Shown here piece after piece: positions 1-8,117 of a stretch of 64,000 nt of DNA. The DNA is from Williamsia sp. DF01-3 (GTDB lineage: Bacteria > Actinomycetota > Actinomycetes > Mycobacteriales > Mycobacteriaceae). The DNA lies in the NCBI RefSeq assembly GCF_023051145.1, contig NZ_JALKFS010000005.1, positions 1,240,001 through 1,304,000 on the forward strand. Reading direction: 5' to 3'. Made by a program: the position numbers and the translations under genes. The first letter of the stretch is position 1; every line of letters starts with the position of its first letter. Below the pieces are notes generated by a model. It made no database searches, was not told the origin of the DNA, and was given only the letters and a program-made list of their open reading frames with translations.

Positions 1-51
1 GTGGCTTCCGATTAAGCGCCGCGACGGCAAACCGCCCGCTTAGAGGCGCAG

Positions 52-73
52 GTGACGCCAGGCTAGGCGTCAC
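52..73. terminator. Short inverted repeat, possible terminator
   Basis: GTGACGCC at 52-59 is the exact reverse complement of GGCGTCAC at 66-73, with a 6-base loop. It lies about 50 bases past the 3' end of the leftward gene at 122-580, where a terminator would be expected. No T-run follows on either strand, so termination is only a guess. Confidence 0.3.
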
Positions 74-121
74 TGGCAACGAAATATATTGCAGCGCAAT
101 CGATAGCGCCGGTAAGATATC

Positions 122-580
122 TTAAGTCAGTTGTCCGAGTGTTGCCACGACCTCGCGAGTGCGGGGGCGGGTCCAAACCAGGGTTCCTTCGGCGTTTTCA
201 AGGCGTAGTAAGCCGCCGTCGTCATCATGTGGCCACGCTACGTTGGTGTGGCCCGCTGCATCCTGTGTCAGCTGGGTGAGCCACTGGGTGACCTCAGTGG
301 GTGATTGTTCGATTCGCCATGTCGTGCCGCCGCCTAGGCCGCCGGTCGTCTTGTCGAGGTAGATCCAGACGTAGACCGTGGTGTATCCGTCCGAGTCGGG
401 CTCCCGGGCGATCTCCCAGGCCACGCGTCGTGCTTTATTGCTGAATTGACGGAGGTCGAGATCATGGCAGATTGCGCGCAAGGCCTCGGCCCACACTCCG
501 GTGACGACGTCTCCGTCAGCCGTTGGTGCGCGATCGTCGGGCGTCCATTCGACTAGAAGCGGTTCCATGTGGCCTGTCAT
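122..580 (-). CDS. Hypothetical protein, 152 aa
   Basis: I do not recognise this protein. It is soluble-looking, acidic and rich in tryptophan and threonine, with no signal peptide, membrane segment or obvious catalytic motif. The middle has a Gly-rich turn (GGLGGG, about residue 81) followed by alternating strand-like segments, so a small alpha/beta fold is likely. The first ATG is used; a second in-frame Met (MEPLL, residue 5) is equally possible because neither has a clear ribosome binding site. It sits in the accessory patch with an insertion sequence and a SUKH protein, so it could be a cargo or immunity-type gene, but that is inference from position only. Confidence 0.5.
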   Translation of the reverse strand: MTGHMEPLLVEWTPDDRAPTADGDVVTGVWAEALRAICHDLDLRQFSNKARRVAWEIAREPDSDGYTTVYVWIYLDKTTGGLGGGTTWRIEQSPTEVTQWLTQLTQDAAGHTNVAWPHDDDGGLLRLENAEGTLVWTRPRTREVVATLGQLT

Positions 581-704
581 CTATTGAATGTAGCGTGCTT
601 AGATGGGTGTAATACGCGTATGTTTTTGTGGCACAGCATGTTAAGACGACAACGACAGCCACGTCGGACTCGTTCCGGCGCTTCGGTGCGTGGCTTGCTG
701 CTGT

Positions 705-1163
705 CTAATTGATGCGGACTAGTTCGGCTGTTGGGCAGTATCGCCATTGGCCGTTCTCGAGGACGAAATCAAACAGCGCGCGGGCTGGTTCTGACATCCC
801 GGTGCGCACAACTGCGGTCAGGGTGCCTGAGCTTGCGCCTGTGACCTCAGGGTCGCCTCGACTGACGACCGAGATTGGAGAGAACGTCGCTCTGCTCGGT
901 TGCGGCTCGTCGATGTGGTTTGCGCTCGAACAGAGGATGTCGGCGTAGGCGTTAGCGTCTCGAGTCTGTGAGATGGCAATGAGCCGGTCGAAGGCCGAGT
1001 TGACGCCGTTGACGATCTCCGCTGACGCAGTCGTCGACGGAGTCCTCGCCGGGGTGTGGCCATCATCGGTACAGCCACCAAGCGCGGCACAGGCTGCTAG
1101 GCCTACCGTTAGAACGGCGGCCAGCTGAGCTGGGTGGAATCCAGCCTGTATCTGAGCGCTCAT
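705..1163 (-). CDS. Putative lipoprotein, 152 aa
   Basis: The N-terminus has a hydrophobic stretch (about residues 14-29) ending in a lipobox LGGC with Cys31, followed by a Thr/Ser/Pro-rich linker, as in exported lipoproteins of actinobacteria. The signal lacks the usual Arg/Lys residues before the hydrophobic core, which weakens the call slightly. The mature part resembles the small NTF2-like or DUF4878-like lipoproteins in general form: a helical segment with a conserved-looking Cys (ILCSS), then strands ending in a QWRYC motif. Two cysteines in the mature domain could form a disulfide. Function unknown. It is a single gene, transcribed leftward toward the hypothetical gene at 122-580. Confidence 0.55.
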   Translation of the reverse strand: MSAQIQAGFHPAQLAAVLTVGLAACAALGGCTDDGHTPARTPSTTASAEIVNGVNSAFDRLIAISQTRDANAYADILCSSANHIDEPQPSRATFSPISVVSRGDPEVTGASSGTLTAVVRTGMSEPARALFDFVLENGQWRYCPTAELVRIN

Positions 1164-1380
1164 CTTCGAAGATTAACCCCGAGTAAATTGAGACGGCCCA
1201 CCGCGGCCGTGGGTGTTGCGCAACTCGGTGTGAATCCCGACTGTGTTTTGTCACTGGTGACGAAACACATTGCGCTCCAACAGGTCGCCGCCGAAAATCT
1301 ATACTACGTCAGCTCGGTCACAGACAGTCGCCTCAGTAGAGAACCTTCGGACTCGACTTTGACCCTAGATCGGCACGATT

Positions 1381-2418
1381 ATGTGGCTTCAGTCAGTCCG
1401 CACCGATCGCCGCCATCAGTGCAGCACAATGGCACTCATGATGTCGTGGCGTCCTCCAGTCAACGAAGTACCCGTGCGCGTGACCTCGATTAGCGGGTTC
1501 ATCAACCGATCAGCCGACGTTGCGATCTGGCTCAATGAAACCCTGGTATATACCTCAGGCGTCGTATTCGCACTCGAAATCCGCAAACGCGTCGCCACCG
1601 GATTGCTCAATGTCACAGGCTTCGACCGCCCTTCCACAGATGAGCACGGCGGCCCATTGTTCGTTGGCTTCCACTGGTCTGACAACACCACATCGACAAA
1701 CCTGCCCGAAGCGCACAACAACGCCGGCGGACTGAACCAACTTCGAGCAGGTGGGACCCCCGCAAGTGTCCGGGCGACCTACGCGCTCGATCACCACCCG
1801 CCGGGCGGGCCGTTCACGATCGTGACCGCCTGGCCCCACCTCGACCTTCCCGAACACACGGTGACATTCGATGCAGCCGACATTGCGACTGCCGCCTTGT
1901 CCGTCGAGACACTTTGGGAACCAGTAAGTCTGCCGACAACGTCAACCCAACGCAGGCCACCGACCCGCGTGCGCGTAGTCCCACCCGCCGGCGGCTGGTT
2001 CGCTGATCACTACGATCCGACCCCGCTACCACCAGCGGGATCACACGATGGCCCGTCCCGGCTCGTCCATCGGGTTGTGTCAGGACCTGCACAACCTGAC
2101 CCTTCCGATTGGGTTGATGGAGCTCCCACCACAGGCCGAGACGAAACCTGTGTCTTCTGCGGCAGTGCGAACGTCACCTGGGTACACCCGTTTGACCGTT
2201 CAAAGACCCACTACCGCGCTCACGGCAAACCCCGCACACTCGCCAGCTACTGGATGCTCTGTCAGCTATGCGAACAGATCTACCAAACAGGCGACGACGA
2301 TGCCGCGATCGAAGCAATGAAGAACCATTGGGTCTGGCATGACATCGACGAAAGCCTACGCAAACCACTGCAGACGTTCCGCCGCGCCGATCGAGGCGCA
2401 CGAAAACTCGTCCTCTGA
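1381..2418 (+). CDS. Hypothetical protein with C-terminal zinc-ribbon-like segment
   Basis: 345 codons from the first ATG; in-frame ATGs at 1429 and 1438 are also possible starts and would remove a poorly coding-looking leader. Residues about 35-185 resemble, from memory, an uncharacterised actinobacterial family whose members carry a WLSPLPPPGP-like segment. Here the counterpart is HHPPGGPFTIVTAWPHLDLP. The C-terminal third has two CxxC pairs (CVFC near residue 260 and CQLC near residue 295) separated by about 33 residues containing two His, a plausible zinc-binding fold. It ends about 75 bases before the IS3 element and is not interrupted by it. No function is assigned; the zinc fold suggests nucleic-acid or protein binding. 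Confidence 0.5.
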   Translation: MWLQSVRTDRRHQCSTMALMMSWRPPVNEVPVRVTSISGFINRSADVAIWLNETLVYTSGVVFALEIRKRVATGLLNVTGFDRPSTDEHGGPLFVGFHWSDNTTSTNLPEAHNNAGGLNQLRAGGTPASVRATYALDHHPPGGPFTIVTAWPHLDLPEHTVTFDAADIATAALSVETLWEPVSLPTTSTQRRPPTRVRVVPPAGGWFADHYDPTPLPPAGSHDGPSRLVHRVVSGPAQPDPSDWVDGAPTTGRDETCVFCGSANVTWVHPFDRSKTHYRAHGKPRTLASYWMLCQLCEQIYQTGDDDAAIEAMKNHWVWHDIDESLRKPLQTFRRADRGARKLVL

Positions 2419-2491
2419 TCACCTAGCCGTGGGGCCGTGACTGATCAGTGCATCGGCGTCCGACCGTCAACCTTTGTCGGTGCCTCTGGCG

Positions 2492-2525
2492 TGTCCCCGG
2501 TAGATGAGTCCACGAGGTTTTAGAG
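2492..2525 (+). repeat. Left terminal inverted repeat of the IS3 element
   Basis: 34 bases matching the reverse complement of 3723-3755 with one gap and several mismatches. The best block is the outer GTCCCCG and the inner CCACG/GGTT segments. Confidence 0.7.
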
Positions 2526-2558
2526 TCTTTGTTGCCCCGACCTGGGGTTGGAAGGACG

Positions 2559-2849
2559 ATGAACATCATGGCTGGACGGAAACGGCACTCCGCGGAGCAG
2601 ATCGTGCGCAAGTTGCGCCAGGGCGACGAGCTGGAGGCGGCCGGAAAGACCTCTGAGGAGATCGCTGCCGAACTCGAGGTGTCGGTGGCAACGCTGTTCA
2701 ACTGGCGCCGCCAGTACGGCGGTATGGACACCGACGCGGCCAAGGAGCTCAAAGAGCTCCGCGAGCAGAACAGCCGACTCAAACGTCTGCTCGCCGACGC
2801 CGAGCTCGAGAAGGACGCGCTGCGTGAGGTGGCCAAGGGAAAATTCTGA
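2559..2849 (+). CDS. IS3-family transposase OrfA (helix-turn-helix subunit)
   Basis: 96 codons. It is the DNA-binding, N-terminal part of an IS3 transposase: residues about 8-50 form a helix-turn-helix (SAEQIVRKLRQGDELEAA through VSVATLFNWRRQYGG), and residues about 60-90 form a leucine-zipper coiled coil (ELKELREQNSRLKRLL). In the family, OrfA alone regulates transposition, and the OrfAB fusion made by frameshifting is the active transposase. The ATG at 2559 follows GGAAGG by three bases; ATG 2568 is an alternative. Its stop at 2847-2849 lies just after the slippery heptamer. Confidence 0.88.
   Translation: MNIMAGRKRHSAEQIVRKLRQGDELEAAGKTSEEIAAELEVSVATLFNWRRQYGGMDTDAAKELKELREQNSRLKRLLADAELEKDALREVAKGKF
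2837..2843 (+). promoter_or_regulatory. Programmed -1 ribosomal slippage heptamer GGGAAAA
   Basis: The heptamer is in the correct phase (G GGA AAA) at the end of orfA, one sense codon before its TGA. A -1 shift here continues without a stop into the orfB frame (next codons ATT CTG AGC). This is the canonical X XXY YYZ arrangement used by IS3 elements to make the OrfAB fusion. Confidence 0.85.
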
Positions 2850-2878
2850 GCCCAGCTGCCAAACGCCGCGCCGTCGAC

Positions 2879-3712
2879 ATGCTCGTGGAAACACTGGGCG
2901 TGTCGAAGCGGTTGGCGTGCAAAGCTGTTGGGCTTGCCCGCTCTACCTACAGTCGTACCCCGATCGCGCAAACCACAGCCGACCCGGACGCCGAACTGCG
3001 TGGCTGGTTGCGCACATACGCCACCAAACACCCGCTGCACGGGTTCCGGCGGGCCTGGGCGGCGTTGCGCTTCGACGAGCACCGTGAGGTGAACAAGAAG
3101 AAAGTGCACCGCCTCTGGAAGGAAGAAGGCCTGCAGGTCCGCATCCACCATCCCCGCAAACGGGCCGGCCAATCCTCGGTTCCATTCGTGGACGCAGATG
3201 CACCGAAGGTGGTGTGGGCACTGGACTTTCAGTTCGATTCCACCATCGACGGCAAAGCGGTCAAGATCGCGTCGATGATCGACGAACACACCCGACTGTC
3301 GGTCCTGAACATCGTCGAGCGATCGATCACGAGCGACCGGTTGGTCGTCGAGCTGGGCAAAGCGTTCGCGCTGTGGGGTGGGCCGCCGCAAGTGCTGCGA
3401 ATGGACAACGGACCGGAGTTCATTTCCCATGCGCTGCAACAGTTCTGCGACAAGAAGGTAGGTATCTCTTACATCCCTCCGGGCACGCCGTGGAACAACG
3501 GGCACATCGAATCGTTCAACAATCGCCTACGGAAGGAATGCCTGAACCGCAACCACTGGACCAACCTGCTCGAGGCACGCGTGGTCATCGAAGACTTCAA
3601 AGACGACCATAACCACCGACACCGGCACTCATCGCTCGGCTACCGAACACCGGCCGAGTATGCTGCCCAATGCACCCACCGGCATCATCCCGTGGAATGC
3701 GAGATCGACTAA
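2879..3712 (+). CDS. IS3-family transposase OrfB (DDE integrase catalytic domain)
   Basis: The catalytic part of the transposase. The first ATG in this frame is 2879, but the frame is open from the slippage site, so the natural product is OrfAB (2559-3712 with a -1 shift at 2837-2843). Residues 1-80 match the HTH_21-type segment (HPLHGFRRAW, VHRLWKEEGLQV). The RNase-H-like fold then shows the DDE triad: Asp in VWALDF, Asp in RMDNGPEF and Glu in GHIESFNNRLRKE. The C-terminal HSSLGYRTPAEYA motif is typical of IS3. No truncation is seen. Confidence 0.88.
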   Translation: MLVETLGVSKRLACKAVGLARSTYSRTPIAQTTADPDAELRGWLRTYATKHPLHGFRRAWAALRFDEHREVNKKKVHRLWKEEGLQVRIHHPRKRAGQSSVPFVDADAPKVVWALDFQFDSTIDGKAVKIASMIDEHTRLSVLNIVERSITSDRLVVELGKAFALWGGPPQVLRMDNGPEFISHALQQFCDKKVGISYIPPGTPWNNGHIESFNNRLRKECLNRNHWTNLLEARVVIEDFKDDHNHRHRHSSLGYRTPAEYAAQCTHRHHPVECEID

Positions 3713-3722
3713 TTACCCGTGG

Positions 3723-3755
3723 CTCTACAACCACGTGGCCCGACTATCGGGGACC
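3723..3755 (+). repeat. Right terminal inverted repeat of the IS3 element
   Basis: Begins 11 bases after the orfB stop. Its reverse complement matches the left end at 2492-2525 with one gap. The last base (C) does not pair with the left-end T, so the true end may be 3754. Confidence 0.7.
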
Positions 3756-3854
3756 TGCCACCTCGAACATCAACACCCCATTCCTGTTGCTCCCGGAGTT
3801 TCGACACCGCAAGCATGATCACTGGGTGGGTTTTGATGTTGCTACGGTGCATGA

Positions 3855-4505
3855 ATGTCGGTTACCGAAGAATGGTCCGCCCTCCTAGAAGTGCTTGAGC
3901 ACGCACCGTCAATGTCGCTGTCCTTTCGTCCTGCGCCGGCGAAAAGCGAAGTGGAGCGGGCCGAATCGTTGACCGCTGCGGTGTGGCCCGACCAATTGCG
4001 CGAGTTTCACACGTGTCACGGCGGACAGAGCGCGGATGACTTCGGCGTGCTGCTGCCGATGTCCGAGTTGTTCGGACTCGAGCGAATGCTTGAAGAGCAC
4101 CGAATGATGGTCGAGATCAGCCAACAGTGGATCGAGCATGATCCGGAGTCCTATTCGCCGAACGGTGCCGCAGACCTGGCCGGAACCGAGGCTGGTGTGT
4201 TCCTGTCGGCATACATCCCCGTCGGCGGGGCAGACGGATGGCTGTTCTTCTGCGATACCCGGCCAGGACCGAACAACGGGTGCATTCGTTGGTGGGGCAA
4301 GTATGAAGCCGACCCCGCCGGGCTCAGTTGGCCCTCGATCGCGGACATGATTCGAGCGGTACGCGTCAGCATCGCCGGCGACTCGGCGTTGATCGAGTTT
4401 CCCGGCTCGGCCGGGTGGTGGCCAACCAACTTTGACGGCAACTTAACCTGGAACCCTGGCGGTCCACCCGATTCGGAAGAAGCTATCCCCACCGACAGCC
4501 CTTGA
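3855..4505 (+). CDS. SMI1/KNR4 (SUKH) family protein
   Basis: 216 aa. The fold signature of the SUKH superfamily is visible: an early helix with WPDQLREFHTCHGG (the L..F....G.. core), a strand-helix with LLPMSEL, the central IPVGGADGWLFFCDTRPG strand pair and a C-terminal amphipathic helix SWPSIADMIRAV. In bacteria SUKH proteins are commonly immunity proteins for polymorphic toxins, though many have other roles. No toxin gene is next to it; instead an IS3 element lies directly upstream, so the partner could have been lost or replaced (inference). The tail is Pro/acidic and probably disordered. The downstream 200 bases to the next gene show nothing I recognise. Confidence 0.75.
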   Translation: MSVTEEWSALLEVLEHAPSMSLSFRPAPAKSEVERAESLTAAVWPDQLREFHTCHGGQSADDFGVLLPMSELFGLERMLEEHRMMVEISQQWIEHDPESYSPNGAADLAGTEAGVFLSAYIPVGGADGWLFFCDTRPGPNNGCIRWWGKYEADPAGLSWPSIADMIRAVRVSIAGDSALIEFPGSAGWWPTNFDGNLTWNPGGPPDSEEAIPTDSP

Positions 4506-4706
4506 TCGAACGCCGGAACGTTTGCCGATGAGCGAAAGTATCTGTACCACAACGGGTCTTTTTGCTATGCGTAATTGCGTCAGCTCTACGGTGCTGGTTG
4601 GGGATGGGGTATGTCGAGGCTGAGGTAGGTCGATTGACTTACCGCATTTCGTCGTGCGCTTTGACTGTCAACTACGAACGGGCGCTGCGCAGACCCACGG
4701 GGCAGC

Positions 4707-5894
4707 TCACGATGTAGTGGCCTCGGGCGACGTCACCTCGGTCGGGGGTCGCAACGTGCCGTAGACCACTAGTCCTGCGACAAGTGCCCAGAATGCCGAG
4801 CCGATACCCAGGACCGAAAAGCCCGCGGCCGCAACCACAAACGTCAGTACTGCCGCTGTTCGCGAGTTCTCGTCCCGGAGACTGGTCGCCAATGCGACGG
4901 CCAGGGTGTCCAGGAGCGCCAGTCCGGCAACGGTTTCCACCAATCCGGCAGGTGCCACGGCGACCAGCGCCGTGATGGCCGCGGAGCCGACGCCGAGAAT
5001 CAGGTACATCGGGCTGCCGGTGGCGGCGGCGATCCAGCGCCGGCGGGGATCGGGATCTGCGCTCGGTGCGGCGGACAAAGCGGCGCTGATCGCCGCAAGA
5101 TTGGCTGCGTGCGCGCCTGCTGGTGCGGCGACAGCGGTACCGATGCCTGTCGTGAGCATTGCCGCGCGCCAGGGAATCTTGTAGCCGAAGCTGGCCATCA
5201 CCGCCGTGCCCGGGAGATTCTGGGAGGCCATGGTGACGATGTAGAGCGGTATCGCGATGCCGACGGCTGCCTGCCACGTCCATTCGGGCTGCACGAACTG
5301 CAATCGTGGGATGAGGGAGTCGGCCGACACCGACTTGTCGGAGGTCATCAAGACAACTGCGATCACCGCCGCGGCCGTCGCAAACGCGGCCGGCACGGCC
5401 CAACGCTTGGCGTACCGCGTGAGCACCAGCCACACCACCACCACGGGCGCGATCGCCAGGGGTTCGTCGGCGAACGCGCGCACGGGCTCCAGGCACAGGG
5501 GCAGCACGATGCCCGCGAGCATCGCTTGGGCAATGGACACCGGAATCGCCTGTACAAACGAGCCGAGCCGCGGCCACAGGCCGGTCGCCACCACCATCAC
5601 CCCGACGAGGACGAAGGCCCCGATCGCCGCAGCGAAGCCTCCATCCGGGGCTGCCGTGCCGGCGAGCAGTGCAGCTCCGGGCGTCGACCATGCGAGCGTG
5701 ATCGGCATCCGATATCGCAGGGACAAGAACGCGATCCCGATCGACATCACCAGGCACAGTGCGAACAACCCAGAGGCGGCTTGCTCGGAAGACGCACCGA
5801 CCGCGCGCAATCCGGTGAGCACCACGGCAAACGAGCTGGTGAAACCGACAAGTGCGGTGACGACACCGGCGATCATCGGTTGTCCGTAGGACAC
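4707..5894 (-). CDS. benE: BenE family transporter (benzoate/H+ symporter type)
   Basis: 395 aa, almost entirely hydrophobic, with about 11-12 membrane segments, matching the length of BenE/YdcO proteins. Family-like features are the N-terminal GVVTALVGFTSSFAVVL segment, the ITLAWSTPGAALL loop and ASQNLPGTAVM in the second half, which correspond to the substrate-path motifs of this fold. The prototype imports benzoate with protons. No benzoate-catabolism gene is adjacent, so the substrate here is uncertain and could be another aromatic acid. Single gene, divergent from nei2; no clear operator was seen in the 106-base gap. Confidence 0.8.
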   Translation of the reverse strand: MSYGQPMIAGVVTALVGFTSSFAVVLTGLRAVGASSEQAASGLFALCLVMSIGIAFLSLRYRMPITLAWSTPGAALLAGTAAPDGGFAAAIGAFVLVGVMVVATGLWPRLGSFVQAIPVSIAQAMLAGIVLPLCLEPVRAFADEPLAIAPVVVVWLVLTRYAKRWAVPAAFATAAAVIAVVLMTSDKSVSADSLIPRLQFVQPEWTWQAAVGIAIPLYIVTMASQNLPGTAVMASFGYKIPWRAAMLTTGIGTAVAAPAGAHAANLAAISAALSAAPSADPDPRRRWIAAATGSPMYLILGVGSAAITALVAVAPAGLVETVAGLALLDTLAVALATSLRDENSRTAAVLTFVVAAAGFSVLGIGSAFWALVAGLVVYGTLRPPTEVTSPEATTS

Positions 5895-6000
5895 GCGTGC
5901 CTCTCGATCCGGTGGGGACTGGGTAGGCCCATCGTAGGATGCGCAGCCTTGCGCGGCCGTTCACCCTGGCCCGACCGTGGGATGGGGTATCAATGGATTC

Positions 6001-6783
6001 ATGCCCGAAGGTGACACCGTCCATCAGGCAGCCGGCCGGCTGCATCGCGCACTTGCCGGAAAAGTGTTGACGCGCTGCGATGTTCGGGTGCCGCGGTACG
6101 CAACCGTGGATCTCAGTGGCAGAACGGTGGATGAAGTGATCGCCCGCGGCAAACATCTGCTCATCCGTGTCGGTGACCGCACCGTACATTCACATCTGAA
6201 GATGGAGGGTCGCTGGGACATCTACGCCAAAGGTGCGCGCTGGCGCCGGCCCGGGTTCAAGGCGCGGATCATCCTCGAGACCGAGAAGGTGCAGGCCGTC
6301 GGTTTCGAACTGGGCAAACTGGAGATCTTGCGGCGCGATCACGAGGACGAGGCGGTTGGCCACCTGGGCCCCGACCTGCTGGGGCCCGATTGGAATGCGC
6401 AAACGGCCGTCGACAACCTGGCCGCCGACCTCAAGCGGCCGATTGGGCTGGCGCTGCTCGATCAGCGCAACCTGGCCGGCATCGGCAACGTCTTTCGCGT
6501 GGAGATGTGCTTTCTCAGGCGGGTACATCCGGCGGTTCCCACGGGCGAAGCAGGTGACTTGGCCGAGTGGGTCGACCTGGCCAAACAGCTACTCGAATAC
6601 AACCGCACGCGGGCCAACCGGGTCACCAACGTCGATCGGAACGGCGAGCGATTCTGGGTCTACGGGCGCGCCGGCCGATCCTGCCGTCGCTGCGGCACCA
6701 CGATCGAACGGGGAGATCTCGGTGGGAGCACCGACCTCGACCGCGTCATCTACTGGTGTCCGACGTGTCAGCCGCCGCCGTGA
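6001..6783 (+). CDS. nei2: Fpg/Nei-family DNA glycosylase-lyase (endonuclease VIII, Nei2 type)
   Basis: 260 aa. It removes oxidised pyrimidines and cuts the resulting abasic site in base-excision repair. The start MPEGDTV supplies the catalytic Pro2-Glu3 after Met removal, which fixes the start at 6001 rather than the longer upstream frame. Other family marks are GKHLLI with the conserved Lys, SHLKMEGRW, the H2TH region (LLDQRNLAGIGNVFRVE) and a C-terminal zinc finger with CRRCG and CPTC pairs and the binding loop between. The PEGDTV start is typical of Nei rather than Fpg (PELPEV). The 3' end overlaps the convergent MFS gene by 38 bases. Confidence 0.92.
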   Translation: MPEGDTVHQAAGRLHRALAGKVLTRCDVRVPRYATVDLSGRTVDEVIARGKHLLIRVGDRTVHSHLKMEGRWDIYAKGARWRRPGFKARIILETEKVQAVGFELGKLEILRRDHEDEAVGHLGPDLLGPDWNAQTAVDNLAADLKRPIGLALLDQRNLAGIGNVFRVEMCFLRRVHPAVPTGEAGDLAEWVDLAKQLLEYNRTRANRVTNVDRNGERFWVYGRAGRSCRRCGTTIERGDLGGSTDLDRVIYWCPTCQPPP

Positions 6784-8023
6784 CCAGTTCGGCGTCGATT
6801 GCAGGCGTAACAGGTGGGGACGTCCGTCGCTCGGCCCGTGCACGCCAGATCGCCGCGCCCGCAGCCAGAATCACCATCGCCAGGACGAAGAGGCCATAGG
6901 CGACGGCAGTGGGTCGCAGACCGATATGGATCACGGCGAACCCGGCGACGACGGCCGGAATGCTGAACCCTGTGTAACTCACGATGAACAGGGTGGAGAA
7001 CACCTGACCGCGGGCGGCAGGATCGGTGACCGCGATCAGTGTCGCCATCACGCCGACAAACGTTGCGCCGAAACCGAACCCGGCGACTACCGAACCGATG
7101 GCATAGGCCGGAACGTTGGCCGTCAACGTCGCGACGAGGCTGACGATCAGTCCGGTACCGAGCGTGCTCAGACCGACGGCCAGTTTGCGGTGGGCGCCCC
7201 ACCCCGATGCGACGGCCGAGCCGAGTGCTCCTGATCCGAAGAACGCCCCGATCATCAGGCCGGCAACCATGTGGTTCTCCAGACCAAGGATGCGCGCGAC
7301 GATCGATGAACCCAGCGAAAGATACAGGCCCCCAAGGGACCATGTGGCGAACATGGCCGGGGTCGCTGCGAGAAACGCTCCGCGCACGGCAGGCGGCAGG
7401 CTCGCGTTGGGGCGCAGAACCCTCCACAGGTGGCGACGGGAGGCGAAGTCGGTGCGAGGTGACGTCTCCGGGACGAACACGACGACCGCTGCCACGAGCA
7501 CAAACGTGGCGACCAACAAGAGGAACACCAGCTCGCGAGGCATCGGCGCGTATTGCACGAGAATCCCCGCCCCGACGGCGCCGAGGGCCAATCCGCCTGG
7601 AGGAGAAGCGGAGCTGGCGATCGAACCCGCCCGTGGGGTGGGCTGGAGATCAACCAGGGCAGCGCTCAGTGTGCCGGTGATGGCCCCGGCAGCAAGACCC
7701 TGCAGAACTCTGGCGGCGATCAACATCGGAACGCCGTCAGCAAAGGCGAACATCAGCATCGAACCGGTCAGGACCGCAAGCGCGCCGAGGATCACCGGTC
7801 GTCGGCCCACGTGATCGGACAGTGATCCGACTGTCAGCAGGCCCGCGAGCAGCGCAATGACGTAGACGGCGAAGATCACGGTGAGTGTGAACGACGAAAA
7901 GCCCCACAGCTCTTGGTAAACCGGATACAGCGGCGAGGGAGCGGCGGCACCGAACATCACGGCGACGGTGGTGACGATGATCAGCCGAAACGCTGCCTTC
8001 GAACCCAGGGTGGGTCGGTGCAT
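6746..8023 (-). CDS. MFS transporter, drug-efflux type
   Basis: 425 aa with 12 predicted membrane segments. The loop after segment 2 carries the MFS signature DHVGRRPVILG, and segment 5 has the antiporter-type motif C region (GGLALGAVGAGILVQ). These point to a 12-segment H+-coupled exporter. ATG 8023 is chosen because GGGAG lies five bases upstream; a TTG at 8035 is possible. It is divergent from the TetR gene across two matching AAAGC-N7-TTTGC sites, a typical efflux/repressor pair, so the neighbouring TetR protein probably controls it. The substrate cannot be read from the sequence. Confidence 0.88.
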   Translation of the reverse strand: MHRPTLGSKAAFRLIIVTTVAVMFGAAAPSPLYPVYQELWGFSSFTLTVIFAVYVIALLAGLLTVGSLSDHVGRRPVILGALAVLTGSMLMFAFADGVPMLIAARVLQGLAAGAITGTLSAALVDLQPTPRAGSIASSASPPGGLALGAVGAGILVQYAPMPRELVFLLLVATFVLVAAVVVFVPETSPRTDFASRRHLWRVLRPNASLPPAVRGAFLAATPAMFATWSLGGLYLSLGSSIVARILGLENHMVAGLMIGAFFGSGALGSAVASGWGAHRKLAVGLSTLGTGLIVSLVATLTANVPAYAIGSVVAGFGFGATFVGVMATLIAVTDPAARGQVFSTLFIVSYTGFSIPAVVAGFAVIHIGLRPTAVAYGLFVLAMVILAAGAAIWRARAERRTSPPVTPAIDAELVTAAADTSDTSR

Positions 8024-8040
8024 GACATCTCCCAACGGTT

Positions 8041-8060
8041 AAAGCAACGATGTTTGCTTT
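8041..8060. promoter_or_regulatory. Operator-like palindrome, site 1
   Basis: AAAGCAA at 8041-8047 and TTGCTTT at 8054-8060 form a perfect 7-base inverted repeat around CGATGT. It lies 18 bases upstream of the MFS start and in the MFS/TetR divergent gap, as expected of a TetR operator. It shares the core AAAGC-N7-TTTGC with the site at 8089-8105. Confidence 0.6.
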
Positions 8061-8088
8061 TGGAGACGGTAGCACCATCCTGCGGATT

Positions 8089-8105
8089 AAAGCCATTCGA
8101 TTTGC
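8089..8105. promoter_or_regulatory. Operator-like palindrome, site 2
   Basis: AAAGC-N7-TTTGC, the same core as site 1, begins exactly 48 bases downstream of it and ends 12 bases before the TetR start codon. Its placement suggests autoregulation of the TetR gene. Confidence 0.5.
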
Positions 8106-8117
8106 AATAATGGTCGC

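Larger units (their letters stand above)
2492..3755 (+). mobile_element. IS3-family insertion sequence, about 1264 bp
   Basis: The element has two overlapping transposase frames joined by a -1 slippage site, and imperfect terminal inverted repeats of 33-34 bases (2492-2525 and 3723-3755). The left end starts TGTCCCCGGTAG and the inverted right end starts GGTCCCCGATAG, so the outermost base differs; the exact ends could be one base inward. I find no convincing target-site duplication. Both open frames and the DDE residues are intact, so the element may still be active. The transposase most resembles the IS407-like branch of IS3 by its VWALDF and GPEF segments (judged by eye). Confidence 0.85.
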
